A stretch of 64,000 nt of DNA from positions 1 through 64,000 of the forward strand of contig PAQF01000057.1 of NCBI GenBank assembly GCA_002709695.1, in the 5' to 3' direction. Source of the DNA: Candidatus Poribacteria bacterium. Lineage in GTDB: Bacteria; Poribacteria; WGA-4E; UBA9662. Under the pieces are notes generated by a model. The model ran no database searches, had not been told where the DNA came from, and was given only the letters and a program-made list of their open reading frames with translations. The position numbers and the translations under genes were made by a program. This document shows, in pieces, positions 18,087 to 26,487 of the stretch. Every line of letters starts with the position of its first letter. The stretch's first letter is position 1.

Positions 18087-18893
18087 TTATCTGCTTGATT
18101 TAATTGTTGCCCAAGTGCTGGTCAATTTTCCAGTTGGATTCACTGCAAGAAACCTGTCGAGGCCTTTCTCGATTATTTCTTTAACTTCTTCTTGGCTGAA
18201 GCCGTATTCCCAAACAGAGACCTCGTCCATCATGCCTGTAAATGGGCGTTTGTTGTCAATATTAAATCCAACGCGTGCTCCTTGATCCCAGTCTGCTGAA
18301 ACAGGTAGTTCTCCTGCGGCTTCTCCAACTCGTTTGCCATTGATGAACAGAATTGCCCCTGGCTTTTTCTTTCGGTCATAGGTTCCAGCATAATGTACCC
18401 ATTTGCCTGGTTTGGGGCTACCTGCTTTCATATCGAATATCTTATTTCCTGCTGCTGCACGGAGTAGCCAGCGGTATGTAGCTTCGCCTACACGTATTTC
18501 TGGATGTGTTAACCATGTGTTGTCGGCTGATCGAGCGTTGAAGATTGCGTGGTGAGCACCGTTATTTTCAACGTTTACCCATGCTAAAATGCTAAAGGCA
18601 TTAGTTGGGATATTTCCATCCTTTTTGACTTTTTCCGGTTCTAGTTTAAGGTAACTTCCTGATTCAAATTCCGCTACTTTCCCACGATCGGGATCTTCGA
18701 CGATCTTGATGTTTCCTTCGATTTCCCCATCGTAACCATTACCAGATTGGTCTGGTACTTTGCCGTTATTAATTTCGGAATAATCATAGTAAAAGACGAG
18801 ACCTTCGCTTTTATCTCCGGCTGCAAAAACTTGTGACGTACCGCTAATTAGCACGAGTGCTAAAATAGAGGTGAGATAAATTTTTACTTTCAT
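18087..18893 (-). CDS. secreted LamG/concanavalin A-like domain protein (tandem copy 1)
   Basis: A 268-residue protein with a signal peptide (MKVKIYLTSILALVLISG, cleavage after VFA near residue 25) and one LamG/jellyroll domain (PF13385 type). Landmarks are FYYDYSE, DQSGNGYDGE, FSILAWVNV, WVHYAGTYD, LFINGKRVGE and GMMDEVSVWEYG. The last 15 residues form a tail, KLTSTWATIK, shared with three other LamG proteins here. The ribosome binding site is GAGGAG. It is the last of three tandem paralogues on this strand, and a terminator-like hairpin lies upstream of it. LamG domains generally bind sugars or proteins at surfaces; the ligand is not predictable. Confidence 0.9.
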   Translation of the reverse strand: MKVKIYLTSILALVLISGTSQVFAAGDKSEGLVFYYDYSEINNGKVPDQSGNGYDGEIEGNIKIVEDPDRGKVAEFESGSYLKLEPEKVKKDGNIPTNAFSILAWVNVENNGAHHAIFNARSADNTWLTHPEIRVGEATYRWLLRAAAGNKIFDMKAGSPKPGKWVHYAGTYDRKKKPGAILFINGKRVGEAAGELPVSADWDQGARVGFNIDNKRPFTGMMDEVSVWEYGFSQEEVKEIIEKGLDRFLAVNPTGKLTSTWATIKSSR

Positions 18894-19015
18894 CTCAGTG
18901 GACTCCTCATATCGAAATTTTAAAATAAAAAGAGCAATCTAGAAGCTAGATCACCCTTTTTTATATCGTATAGACAGGTATTACTGTGATTTGATACGTC
19001 CCCATTTTGTGGCTA
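18781..19015 (-). repeat. near-identical 5' leader block, copy A
   Basis: This block and 19684-19920 are close copies. Each contains the 3' end of the upstream LamG gene, a terminator-like hairpin, the ribosome binding site and the signal-peptide codons of the next LamG gene. The signal peptides differ at only two of the first 25 residues, while the LamG domains behind them have diverged much further. Boundaries were judged by eye. Confidence 0.75.
18922..18956 (-). terminator. intergenic terminator or attenuator between LamG copies 2 and 1
   Basis: On the minus strand an 11-base-pair stem (with G-T pairs) and a 3-base loop, 18932-18942 against 18946-18956, runs into a T-rich tail (complement of 18922-18931). 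It lies between the stop of LamG copy 2 and the ribosome binding site of copy 1, so it may lower expression of the downstream copy. Confidence 0.7.
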
Positions 19016-19796
19016 GTTTTTTTACCGGATCAACAGCTAGATAGCCGTCTAAGCCTTTCTCGATTATTTCCTGAACTTCATTTTTGGTGATATTTCGTTC
19101 CCAGAGTGAGATTTCATCCATCTTTCCCATGTACTGGCGTGCATCGTCAACATTAAACCCGACACGTGCCCCTTTGTCCCAGTTTTCATTGACGGTTTTC
19201 CCTTTGCTTCCTGCGCGCTCGTCGCTACCTGCTACTTTGCCATCAATATAGAGTACGGTTTTTCCTGTTGCTGAATCATAGGTGCCAGCAAAATGGTGCC
19301 ATGCGTTTTTTTCCGGTTTTCCTGCCTTAACTTCGCCAAGTGTTCCTTCAGGTTTATCACCTCTAACCAACCATCGGTAGATTCCTGAGCCTGGACGGAC
19401 TTCCGGGTGCGTTAACCATTGACCATCTGATGACCAAGCATTAAAAATTGCTTGATCTCCATCCCCAGTAACGTTGACCCAAGCTAGTAAACTAAATGCT
19501 TCAGTGGGAATGTTTCCATCGTCCTTGATTTTTTGCGGATCCAACTTGAGATAGCAGCTGCCACCTTTAAATTCCCCAACCTTGCCGTGTTTCTTATCAT
19601 CGACGATTTTGAAACTGCCTACTACCTCCCCATCATAACCATTACCTGACAAGTCAGGTACCGACCCACCTACTATTTCGGAGTAATCATAGTAGAAGAT
19701 CAAACCTTCGCTTTTATCTCCAGCTGCAAAAACTTGTGACACACCGCTAATTAGCACAAGCGCTAAAATAGAGGTGAGATAAACTTTTACTTTCAT
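18981..19796 (-). CDS. secreted LamG/concanavalin A-like domain protein (tandem copy 2)
   Basis: A 271-residue paralogue of its two neighbours. The signal peptide (MKVKVYLTSILALVL, cleavage after VFA) is nearly identical to copy 1. The LamG domain (DLSGNGYDGEV, FSLLAWVNV, WHHFAGTYD, LYIDGKVAG, MGKMDEISLWE) is closer to copy 3, with which it shares a PGxGIYRW-(L/T)VRGDKP segment. It ends KLATKWGRIKSQ, the tail common to this group. Terminator-like hairpins lie on both sides of the gene, and its GAGGAG ribosome binding site is within the repeated leader block. Function beyond carbohydrate or protein binding is unknown. Confidence 0.9.
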   Translation of the reverse strand: MKVKVYLTSILALVLISGVSQVFAAGDKSEGLIFYYDYSEIVGGSVPDLSGNGYDGEVVGSFKIVDDKKHGKVGEFKGGSCYLKLDPQKIKDDGNIPTEAFSLLAWVNVTGDGDQAIFNAWSSDGQWLTHPEVRPGSGIYRWLVRGDKPEGTLGEVKAGKPEKNAWHHFAGTYDSATGKTVLYIDGKVAGSDERAGSKGKTVNENWDKGARVGFNVDDARQYMGKMDEISLWERNITKNEVQEIIEKGLDGYLAVDPVKKLATKWGRIKSQ

Positions 19797-19920
19797 CTCA
19801 GTGGACTCCTCATATCGAATTTTAAAATAAAAAGGGCAACCTAGAAGCTAGATCACCCTTTGTGATATTGCATAGACAGGTTATTATCGTGATTTGATAC
19901 GTCCCCATTTTGAGGCCAGT
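19684..19920 (-). repeat. near-identical 5' leader block, copy B
   Basis: The partner of 18781-19015. It covers the end of LamG copy 3 (the GRIKS tail codons), the hairpin, the ribosome binding site and the signal-peptide codons of copy 2. It suggests recent tandem duplication or gene conversion limited to the gene boundary. Confidence 0.75.
19824..19858 (-). terminator. intergenic terminator or attenuator between LamG copies 3 and 2
   Basis: On the minus strand, GGG-anchored arms 19848-19858 and 19834-19844 pair over 11 positions around a 3-base loop, followed by a T-rich tail (complement of 19824-19833). It is more GC-rich at its base than the copy at 18922, so probably a stronger stop. 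Confidence 0.75.
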
Positions 19921-20666
19921 TTGTCTTTGGCATCAACTGCGGTTACAATACCGTTCATAAATGCCTTGACTTTATCTGCACCCAATGCCTCATTCCAGAG
20001 TCCGATCTCGTCCATCCTACCGACAAATGGACGTCCATCATCAGCGTTTCTGCCAACACGAGCTCCTTTGCCCCAGTTTTTATTGACGGTTTTCCCTTTG
20101 CTGCCAGCACGTGCATCTTTACCGACCTGTTTACCATCAATGTAAAGAGTGGCAACTCCACTGGCTGAATCATAGATGGCTGCATAATGGTGCCATTCAC
20201 CTTTGACCGGTTTTCCTGCTTTGACTTCGCCAATTGTGCCCAATGGCTTATCGCCTCTGACTGTCCATCGGTAGATTCCTCCACCTGGACGAACTTCTGG
20301 ATGAATTAGCCATTGACCATCATTTGACCAGGCATTAAAGACTGCTTGGTCGCCATCGGCTTCAACATTGACCCATGCTAGCAGGCTAAACCCCTTGGTA
20401 GGGATCAGGTTGGCAGGCACTTTGGGCCCGTTTAAGTCTAGGTAACCGCCATCTTTGAACCTGGCAGCTTGTTTGCCGACTTTTCCTTTGTCCAGTGTTA
20501 CTTTGCCAACGATTTTTCCGTGAAGATTATTCCCTGATCGATCAGGGATAGCACCATCTTTGATTTCCTCAAAATCGTAGTGAAAAACGAGACCAGCGAA
20601 AGAGCTAGTTATACCTACCACGAATAATGTTAGCATGATAAATATTGCTGTTATATGTTGTCGCAC
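19884..20666 (-). CDS. secreted LamG/concanavalin A-like domain protein (tandem copy 3, promoter-proximal)
   Basis: A 260-residue protein that is first in transcription order of the three tandem LamG genes. Its signal peptide (MRQHITAIFIMLTLFVVG, cleavage near residue 24) differs from the other two, but the LamG domain (DRSGNNLHGKI, FSLLAWVNV, WHHYAAIYD, LYIDGKQVG, VGRMDEIGLWN) is clearly paralogous. It ends KLASKWGRIKSR, the shared tail. A good minus-strand promoter lies about 105 bases upstream at 20772-20801. Role: secreted or surface binding module with unknown ligand. Confidence 0.9.
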   Translation of the reverse strand: MRQHITAIFIMLTLFVVGITSSFAGLVFHYDFEEIKDGAIPDRSGNNLHGKIVGKVTLDKGKVGKQAARFKDGGYLDLNGPKVPANLIPTKGFSLLAWVNVEADGDQAVFNAWSNDGQWLIHPEVRPGGGIYRWTVRGDKPLGTIGEVKAGKPVKGEWHHYAAIYDSASGVATLYIDGKQVGKDARAGSKGKTVNKNWGKGARVGRNADDGRPFVGRMDEIGLWNEALGADKVKAFMNGIVTAVDAKDKLASKWGRIKSR

Positions 20667-20771
20667 TGAAGGTTCTCCTTAATTCGACATCGGTTTAAAT
20701 GAAGTTTTAAATAAAACATCAAGCTAGTGATGTAAGAGTGAACGGCTAATTGGAGCCATGCTATTCTAAGT

Positions 20772-20801
20772 ATTATATTCGATCATGCTTTTTTTTTGCA
20801 A
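20772..20801 (-). promoter_or_regulatory. sigma-70-type promoter of the tandem LamG genes
   Basis: Read on the minus strand, TTGCAA (complement of 20796-20801) and TATAAT (complement of 20772-20777) are 18 bases apart, about 105 bases upstream of the ATG at 20666. The -10 box is a perfect consensus. Confidence 0.55.
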
Positions 20802-20847
20802 GTTTGTGGTAATTTAAGGTGCTGGTTGGTCTGTATAAGATAGGGTG

Positions 20848-22236
20848 TTATCTTTGATCTATTGACACTGCTGGTTTGGCCGTCCACGTTTGGCGTTTTG
20901 CCATGGTTACAACGTTGTCGGCGTGGAAATCAGGTGTCATCAACCAACCGCCAATTCTCATGTTTTTAAAGTCTTCTCGTTCGGCTAGGGTTGGTAGGTT
21001 ATTTGCCTGTTCAATTGTGACCCATGGATTTGGCTTTGGAAGTTGGGATAGTTTCCTGATCAGGTGCGCGGCTGTTTTCAGAAAATCGCCTGGGCTAATT
21101 TGAATGCTACCTAAATTAATTATGGAAGGTACACGATGGTAGGAACTTACTGTCTGGTTCGTTTGGGACGCGCAATTTAAAAATGTAGCTAAACTTACCT
21201 GAGTTGGTGCTTCTGAAATTGCATCCTCTGTTGGGCCAATGGGGCGGCGGACTGGGATTACTAAAGGGAGTTTTTTAATATGGTTATACTCGTCCAAAAT
21301 GAAAGTGGCAACGCCAAAAATCTCGGCTGGAGATAGATAAATGCTGCCTGAATAATGGTAGGTCAGTTCGTATGAAACTTTGTCTAGAATATTCATGGCC
21401 GTTTCTAACGAAATCCAAATGTCCTTTTCTATATATTTTGCATGAATTTCCTGATAAGTGGCGATTGGGATTTTCTCATTAGCAACGAATTCTAGAAATA
21501 GATCTGTTGCTTCACGAATTGCTATTACGTCTGCTTTTGGTCGTTTAGGAATAGGTACCCATTGTGCTTTTGGTGTGTTCTTGCCATCTTTGAAATTTAA
21601 TACATCACCGAAAGCTGAGGCCATCATACAACAAGGGTGGCTATACATAATTAAGTATCCATCTGTTCTACTTGTGTATGTGTTGAGGAAGTTGTTTTTC
21701 ATGTGTTCGAATCGATTGTTCGTGTTCATTGACTCCTCAAAAGAGAGGTGGTATTTTAAACAGAGCTGGTTACAAAACCACATTGGATGACCTGGTGAAA
21801 ATTCGATAGGAGCGTCGGTAAAAACGGGTAGGCCAAGAATTGACATACTGTAGGCGACCTGTGGTCCCCAGCTATTGCCTGGTTTGCAGTAAGCGGTTGG
21901 TCGTCGTTCCATGATATCCCACAGATCTGAAATTCCGATTGTTTCTTCCATCAGGCATCTTCGCACGCCATCATCCCAGCTAAGTTCATTTAAATATTCT
22001 GCGTGTGTTGGGTGAACCGAATGAAGATTTGAATGATAGTTAATCTCGTGTTCTTTTAGTGCATCAATAATATCCTGTCTGTTACGGTCTCTCAATACAC
22101 GTGCTTTTTCTCCTACTATGCAAAAACACCCTCTAAGATTATATTTGGTTAGTAAATCAGTCCAAACTTTTGTTGCTTCATCAGCCCAAGGCGCTTGGTA
22201 CTCTTCAGTATCATACGAAAAAACGACGGTTACCAT
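20848..22236 (-). CDS. polysaccharide deacetylase-like (NodB-fold) protein
   Basis: A 462-residue protein without a signal peptide. The N-terminal half has NodB-homology features: FSYDTEE at residues 6-12, where Asp9 would be the first metal or base aspartate, and HSNLH at 68-72, matching the H(S/T)xxH zinc motif. YCKPGNSWGP near 117 stands in for the RxPxG motif but lacks the arginine. The C-terminal half (about 270-462) is unassigned and ends with WLMTPDFHADNVV. NodB-fold enzymes remove acetyl or formyl groups from sugars or act on related amides. The missing arginine leaves the activity uncertain. It is divergent from the Gfo/Idh/MocA gene at 22437. Confidence 0.65.
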   Translation of the reverse strand: MVTVVFSYDTEEYQAPWADEATKVWTDLLTKYNLRGCFCIVGEKARVLRDRNRQDIIDALKEHEINYHSNLHSVHPTHAEYLNELSWDDGVRRCLMEETIGISDLWDIMERRPTAYCKPGNSWGPQVAYSMSILGLPVFTDAPIEFSPGHPMWFCNQLCLKYHLSFEESMNTNNRFEHMKNNFLNTYTSRTDGYLIMYSHPCCMMASAFGDVLNFKDGKNTPKAQWVPIPKRPKADVIAIREATDLFLEFVANEKIPIATYQEIHAKYIEKDIWISLETAMNILDKVSYELTYHYSGSIYLSPAEIFGVATFILDEYNHIKKLPLVIPVRRPIGPTEDAISEAPTQVSLATFLNCASQTNQTVSSYHRVPSIINLGSIQISPGDFLKTAAHLIRKLSQLPKPNPWVTIEQANNLPTLAEREDFKNMRIGGWLMTPDFHADNVVTMAKRQTWTAKPAVSIDQR

Positions 22237-22335
22237 TTTCTTTCCTGGTTATGACTCTCAAATTATGTAGTTACAGATATATTTTGCTTTACCTGTTGCA
22301 GTGGAACTGCTAAATTAGTATATGCACACAAGTTA

Positions 22336-22365
22336 TTGGCATTCTACCAAACATCATTCTATACT
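22336..22365 (+). promoter_or_regulatory. possible promoter of the second Gfo/Idh/MocA gene
   Basis: TTGGCA at 22336-22341 and TATACT at 22360-22365 with an 18-base spacer, about 70 bases upstream of the TTG start at 22437. Moderate match only. Confidence 0.4.
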
Positions 22366-22436
22366 ACGAATGAAAAATGTGCTGATGATGGCCATCAACT
22401 TGCACAAAACGTTACACGCTATTAAAGGATAGAGTC

Positions 22437-23459
22437 TTGAAAAATTATCGAGTTGGGTTAATTGGTTGTGGTGGTCGACAGAATGCGCATGTTTCTACTT
22501 TTCGGCAGATTAAAAATTGCGAAATTGTCGCTGCTACAGATTGGAATCAGAACGTATCTGAGGAGTTTGCCGAAAAACATGGTATTCCAACAACCTATGT
22601 ATCAGTGGAAGAAATGCTTCAGAGTGTGGATCTGGATATTGTTACTATTGTCACTCGTCCTAAATGGATGTTTGGACCTGTTATGGAAGCGTTGAACAGC
22701 AGTGTTAAAGGGATTTTGATGGAAAAACCTTTTGGGGTGAACATTGAGGATTCTAGGTCTATGCTTGAAGCAACCGAGAAATCTGGCAAAACACTTGTTG
22801 TCAACCATCAATATCGGTTTTTTGAGTTGACTGAGCGTATGCGACAGATTTTGCTTCTCGGTCAGCTTGGAGAGGTCGAATATTTTCGGGCTATTAGTGC
22901 TATAAAACTTCATGGCCAAGGTACACACATGATCGATTTTGTTCGCTATTTGTATGATGATCGTCCGTTTGCTTGGGCTTTAGGTAACTTCACTGGAAAA
23001 GAGTCTTTTGATGCTAAACAGATTGGTCCTGATTTTGATGTTGGTGTGGTTGCTTTTGACGATGGAATTCCCTTATATGTTGAGTCAGGGCAAGGGTCGA
23101 TGCAAGCTCCTTATCCGGGTAATGGGTTAAACTTGTATGCCGATGCGGTTTGTACTAAAGGACGAATTTGGTTTGGCCTCTCACATGGATTGCGGATTTG
23201 GTGGCCTGATGGGAATTATGAAGAAGTCCCTGGAGCTTGGCCAGCGATAAGTAATCCCGCCCAGATTCGTTTAGTAGAAAATATGATAGACACCATAGAA
23301 AATGGTACTGAACACCGATGTCATGCTAGTAAAGCTTATGCTACCCAAGAGGCTTTATGTGGCCTTTTGGAATCTGGGTTGACTCATCAGAGAGTGCCGT
23401 TTCCTTTAGATATTGCACCGGATTTGATGGAGCGTGTGCGCTCAGTTGTTGGGGCCTGA
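22437..23459 (+). CDS. Gfo/Idh/MocA family oxidoreductase
   Basis: A 340-residue Rossmann protein with GLIGCGGRQ at the N-terminus and the family's MEKPFGV signature near residue 98, then NHQYRF as the start of the catalytic domain. The central GQGTHMIDFVRYL holds the conserved His and Asp of the active site. The start is a TTG preceded by GGATAGAG; no upstream ATG is in frame. It is followed 112 bases later by a PhyH gene on the same strand. Pairing of the two families suggests oxidation of a sugar-derived or hydroxylated small molecule, but no substrate can be named. Confidence 0.88.
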   Translation: MKNYRVGLIGCGGRQNAHVSTFRQIKNCEIVAATDWNQNVSEEFAEKHGIPTTYVSVEEMLQSVDLDIVTIVTRPKWMFGPVMEALNSSVKGILMEKPFGVNIEDSRSMLEATEKSGKTLVVNHQYRFFELTERMRQILLLGQLGEVEYFRAISAIKLHGQGTHMIDFVRYLYDDRPFAWALGNFTGKESFDAKQIGPDFDVGVVAFDDGIPLYVESGQGSMQAPYPGNGLNLYADAVCTKGRIWFGLSHGLRIWWPDGNYEEVPGAWPAISNPAQIRLVENMIDTIENGTEHRCHASKAYATQEALCGLLESGLTHQRVPFPLDIAPDLMERVRSVVGA

Positions 23460-23571
23460 GGTTTTTGAAGATTGTTCGCTTTTCTCACTGTAATAAAAAC
23501 ATTAATAGGCTAAGTCGGTACTTAAATTGAAAATACTTTTATATTAAAAAATTACGATCTTGGAGGGAGTA

Positions 23572-24279
23572 TTGAAAATATTGGATATTAATGAGATAGA
23601 GCAATTCAGGTCTCAGGGGTATTTGGGGCCTTATTCTCTTTGTTCTGTTGACGAAATGAATCATACTGCAGAACAGATTGAGCAGTTGCTGAATACTGAT
23701 CCTCCGGACCATAAGAATCGAGTTCATAACCGCCATCTTGATCATCAATTGATACACCAATTGTCAACGGATCCTCAGATTGTTAACCGTATGGCTTGTT
23801 TATATGGTCATGACCTTTTATTATGGCGTACGAATTTCTTCGTCAAGGAATCTGGTGCCAAAGAAATCCCATGGCATCAGGACTTTAACTATTGGCCCTT
23901 GGAGCCACCTATCATCGTTTCTGCTTGGATTGCTATTGATCCTAGTACCGTTGAAAATGGTTGTCTTCAAATCATCCCGGGGTCCCATCGTCGAGTGATA
24001 CCTCATGTTGAATCGACACCAGAAGTTCAGTTTAATCGGATGGGCGATCCTGATTACATTGATCTCGGTGATATTGTGACTTTGGAGATGGAACCTGGCG
24101 AATTCATTCTTTTTAATGAGAGGACGTTACACCAATCTGATCCTAACCATTCTAATACACGTCGAATAGGTTTAGCTGTTCGCGTGATTATCCCGATTGT
24201 TAAAGTTTTGGATTGGGATTCGCCAGAGCATACGCTTATCACAATTAGTGGAAAAGATCGGCTTGGAATTAACAATTGA
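23572..24279 (+). CDS. phytanoyl-CoA dioxygenase (PhyH) family protein
   Basis: A 235-residue Fe(II)/2-oxoglutarate-dependent oxygenase fold. The iron ligands are visible as His102 and Asp104 in PWHQDFNYW and a distal His in RTLHQSDPN; an Arg about ten residues later (RRIGLAVRV) fits 2-oxoglutarate binding. The frame is open from a TTG at 23560, but GGAGG at 23562-23566 lies inside it and positions translation at the TTG at 23572 (MKILDINEIEQF). The family hydroxylates small molecules, not only phytanoyl-CoA. It is probably co-transcribed with the oxidoreductase upstream. Confidence 0.88.
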   Translation: MKILDINEIEQFRSQGYLGPYSLCSVDEMNHTAEQIEQLLNTDPPDHKNRVHNRHLDHQLIHQLSTDPQIVNRMACLYGHDLLLWRTNFFVKESGAKEIPWHQDFNYWPLEPPIIVSAWIAIDPSTVENGCLQIIPGSHRRVIPHVESTPEVQFNRMGDPDYIDLGDIVTLEMEPGEFILFNERTLHQSDPNHSNTRRIGLAVRVIIPIVKVLDWDSPEHTLITISGKDRLGINN

Positions 24280-24395
24280 AGCGGATGTTCTGGACCATGT
24301 CTTTGATTGCTGAACAGAGTGATTGAGTCTGGGATTTTTCTTTTTACTAACAATGTCGATTTGGTGGAACATTGGCTGAATTCATGAGTTGATGG

Positions 24396-26330
24396 TTAAT
24401 AACCTTTACTAAAAGGGTAAACAAACAGATCAAATTTCCAACCTAGCAAATACCAGATACAACCGATTACTACATCTCCGAGAAATAGACCATAGAAAAA
24501 AGGCAAAACTCTCCGATACAGTTTCATCCCTCCATATTTGAAGATAATTGACTTTAGAATTAAGCTGATTAGAAGACAGAACCACAAGACCCCGATGCCC
24601 TGTGTTGGTGCCAAAATGTACCCTAGTGGATGAAACGGCCACCAAATGAAACGCAACCGCATCAATGTCAGTACAGCGGCAAATGTTGCACCGCTGAGGG
24701 TGAATCCGGCTGCCATCAAGTTAGCTTCTTTGGGATAAAGAAGTAGAAATTCTAGGCGGTTAAAAACTTCTCGCCCATAACCAGAAGCCCAGTAACCAAC
24801 GTAGGGGGTGTCTGCTCCTCGTTGATAATATAAAGACAGAAACATCCAGAAGGTTCCAATGATTGCTACTGCTGTTGTTCCCATCATTAGCGATAATATT
24901 TTTCGATTTGGAATCCCAACACGCTCGGCGATTTTGAAGCCTTCCAGTTGGTGTGGCATTGGCGTGGCGGAAAACGAGCGATTAAACCAATGGTATAGAG
25001 ACAAGATTGCTATTGATGACGGTTTCAGATGACTTGTGCCGATGGATTTGATCAGGAGGTAATGCGGAAATATATGCTGTAAGTCATGTCTGGGAAATCC
25101 AAGTTGGGCTCGAATCCTAGTTACGACGAACGTCAAGGCTAAATATGTGGTCAAAAGCATTATTGATAAGAATAGGGACATCCCTGCCTGGACTGAAAAA
25201 ACTAAGAGAAATAGCAACCCTCCAATCAGTCCTCCAATTGCTAGTTTCAAAGAAGTTGGTTCTTCATGCTCAGATTTTAACCCTAATCTCAATCTTTCCC
25301 AAATTTCTCGTAGATATGACCGGTTCAGCAAAAAAATGAGGAAAAAAAAACTCAGTGCGGCGCCCATCGCTTGCTCGTTGGCAAATGGAAAGGAGGGTAT
25401 TTGACGCCAACCGACTAAACTAGTGATCAAATATTGAAACTTCAGAAAAAAATAGAAAAAACAACAGGAAAAAGCTAACTCTACCGGAATTAGGAAACAG
25501 ATGGCTAAGACATAGGGTGGCATGGCAATTTTAAGTGATCCAATGTCGCTCCATGGTTTTTGGATCAGAAAAGGTGACAAGTTGCCTCTTAGTTGGAGAG
25601 CTGGAATTGTTGGTTCAAGGAAATTGAGATTATTTAACATAGTCAGGGACCCTGCCAGAGTGAATCCGATCCAAAGCAAGGGTGTTTTAAGAAAGTAGGA
25701 GGTTTGGGTGACGATGGCTAGCGGCAATTGGATAGTTGGATAGGCCAATTTTTCTCTTTCGATCCATTGCCGTCGGAAGATCAGGTTGAAGCAGAACATT
25801 ACCAAAGAAAGCGCAAAAACAAAAGCCCCCCAGCTCAATAGGGGAGCTGCCCATGCTTTTAAGTTTTGGATGGAATAAAGTGTGGATTCTCCTTCATAGA
25901 ATCCGCGTAGTACTTCTCTTTCATTCACTGTGAGCCAGTTTGGTAGATATCTCCACAATAATTGTTCCCACTCATTTTCTGGTGTGGCAAACCAATAAGC
26001 ATGGCCGATAATGGATAAGAGTATCTGCAGTAGAGCATGAGTACAGTAGTTTGAAGATAGGCTTAAGATAACGTACAAGGCCATTAGTTCGCTGGATGCT
26101 AACTTCAATTTGGGGGAAAATTTACCACTAAGTAAATTTAGAAGTGAGAGGAAAAATAGGATGAAGACAACATTAACGAAGGGGACGATGTAGATAAAAT
26201 AGGCCCGTGGAGATTCACGCATGGCTTCCACTTCAATCATCCACCGGAAGTTAAAAAAAATCACAATCAAGCCAATAACTATAACTCGAAGTGTGATGCC
26301 AGGAGAACTCTGGTTCGTTGTCGTTTGCAT
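24396..26330 (-). CDS. large polytopic membrane protein, DUF6785/DUF6784-like
   Basis: A 644-residue protein with about fourteen hydrophobic segments throughout its length. The segment LASSELMALYVILSLSS near residue 80, followed by an aromatic ATPENEWEQLLWRYLPNWL, and WWPFHPLGY near the C-terminus match, from memory, the DUF6785/DUF6784 family of membrane proteins found in Poribacteria, Planctomycetes and relatives. Its fold is suspected to resemble oligopeptide transporters, but no substrate is known. The protein starts at ATG 26330 and is flanked by two PhyH genes. It could move the substrate of these oxygenases, which is only a guess from position. Confidence 0.7.
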   Translation of the reverse strand: MQTTTNQSSPGITLRVIVIGLIVIFFNFRWMIEVEAMRESPRAYFIYIVPFVNVVFILFFLSLLNLLSGKFSPKLKLASSELMALYVILSLSSNYCTHALLQILLSIIGHAYWFATPENEWEQLLWRYLPNWLTVNEREVLRGFYEGESTLYSIQNLKAWAAPLLSWGAFVFALSLVMFCFNLIFRRQWIEREKLAYPTIQLPLAIVTQTSYFLKTPLLWIGFTLAGSLTMLNNLNFLEPTIPALQLRGNLSPFLIQKPWSDIGSLKIAMPPYVLAICFLIPVELAFSCCFFYFFLKFQYLITSLVGWRQIPSFPFANEQAMGAALSFFFLIFLLNRSYLREIWERLRLGLKSEHEEPTSLKLAIGGLIGGLLFLLVFSVQAGMSLFLSIMLLTTYLALTFVVTRIRAQLGFPRHDLQHIFPHYLLIKSIGTSHLKPSSIAILSLYHWFNRSFSATPMPHQLEGFKIAERVGIPNRKILSLMMGTTAVAIIGTFWMFLSLYYQRGADTPYVGYWASGYGREVFNRLEFLLLYPKEANLMAAGFTLSGATFAAVLTLMRLRFIWWPFHPLGYILAPTQGIGVLWFCLLISLILKSIIFKYGGMKLYRRVLPFFYGLFLGDVVIGCIWYLLGWKFDLFVYPFSKGY

Positions 26331-26487
26331 GGCTGCTTTTTTAACGGTTTAACAATTAAATCATTTTAAAATCGGGGCTAGGTAGAAAATTAGTGGGTAA
26401 AGTGGCGTTGAACTAGTAATTTGGAGGAGTTGACTATCAACTTTCAAGAGGTGAATATAGCGTTAGTGTGAGTTGGTGGACCTGACT

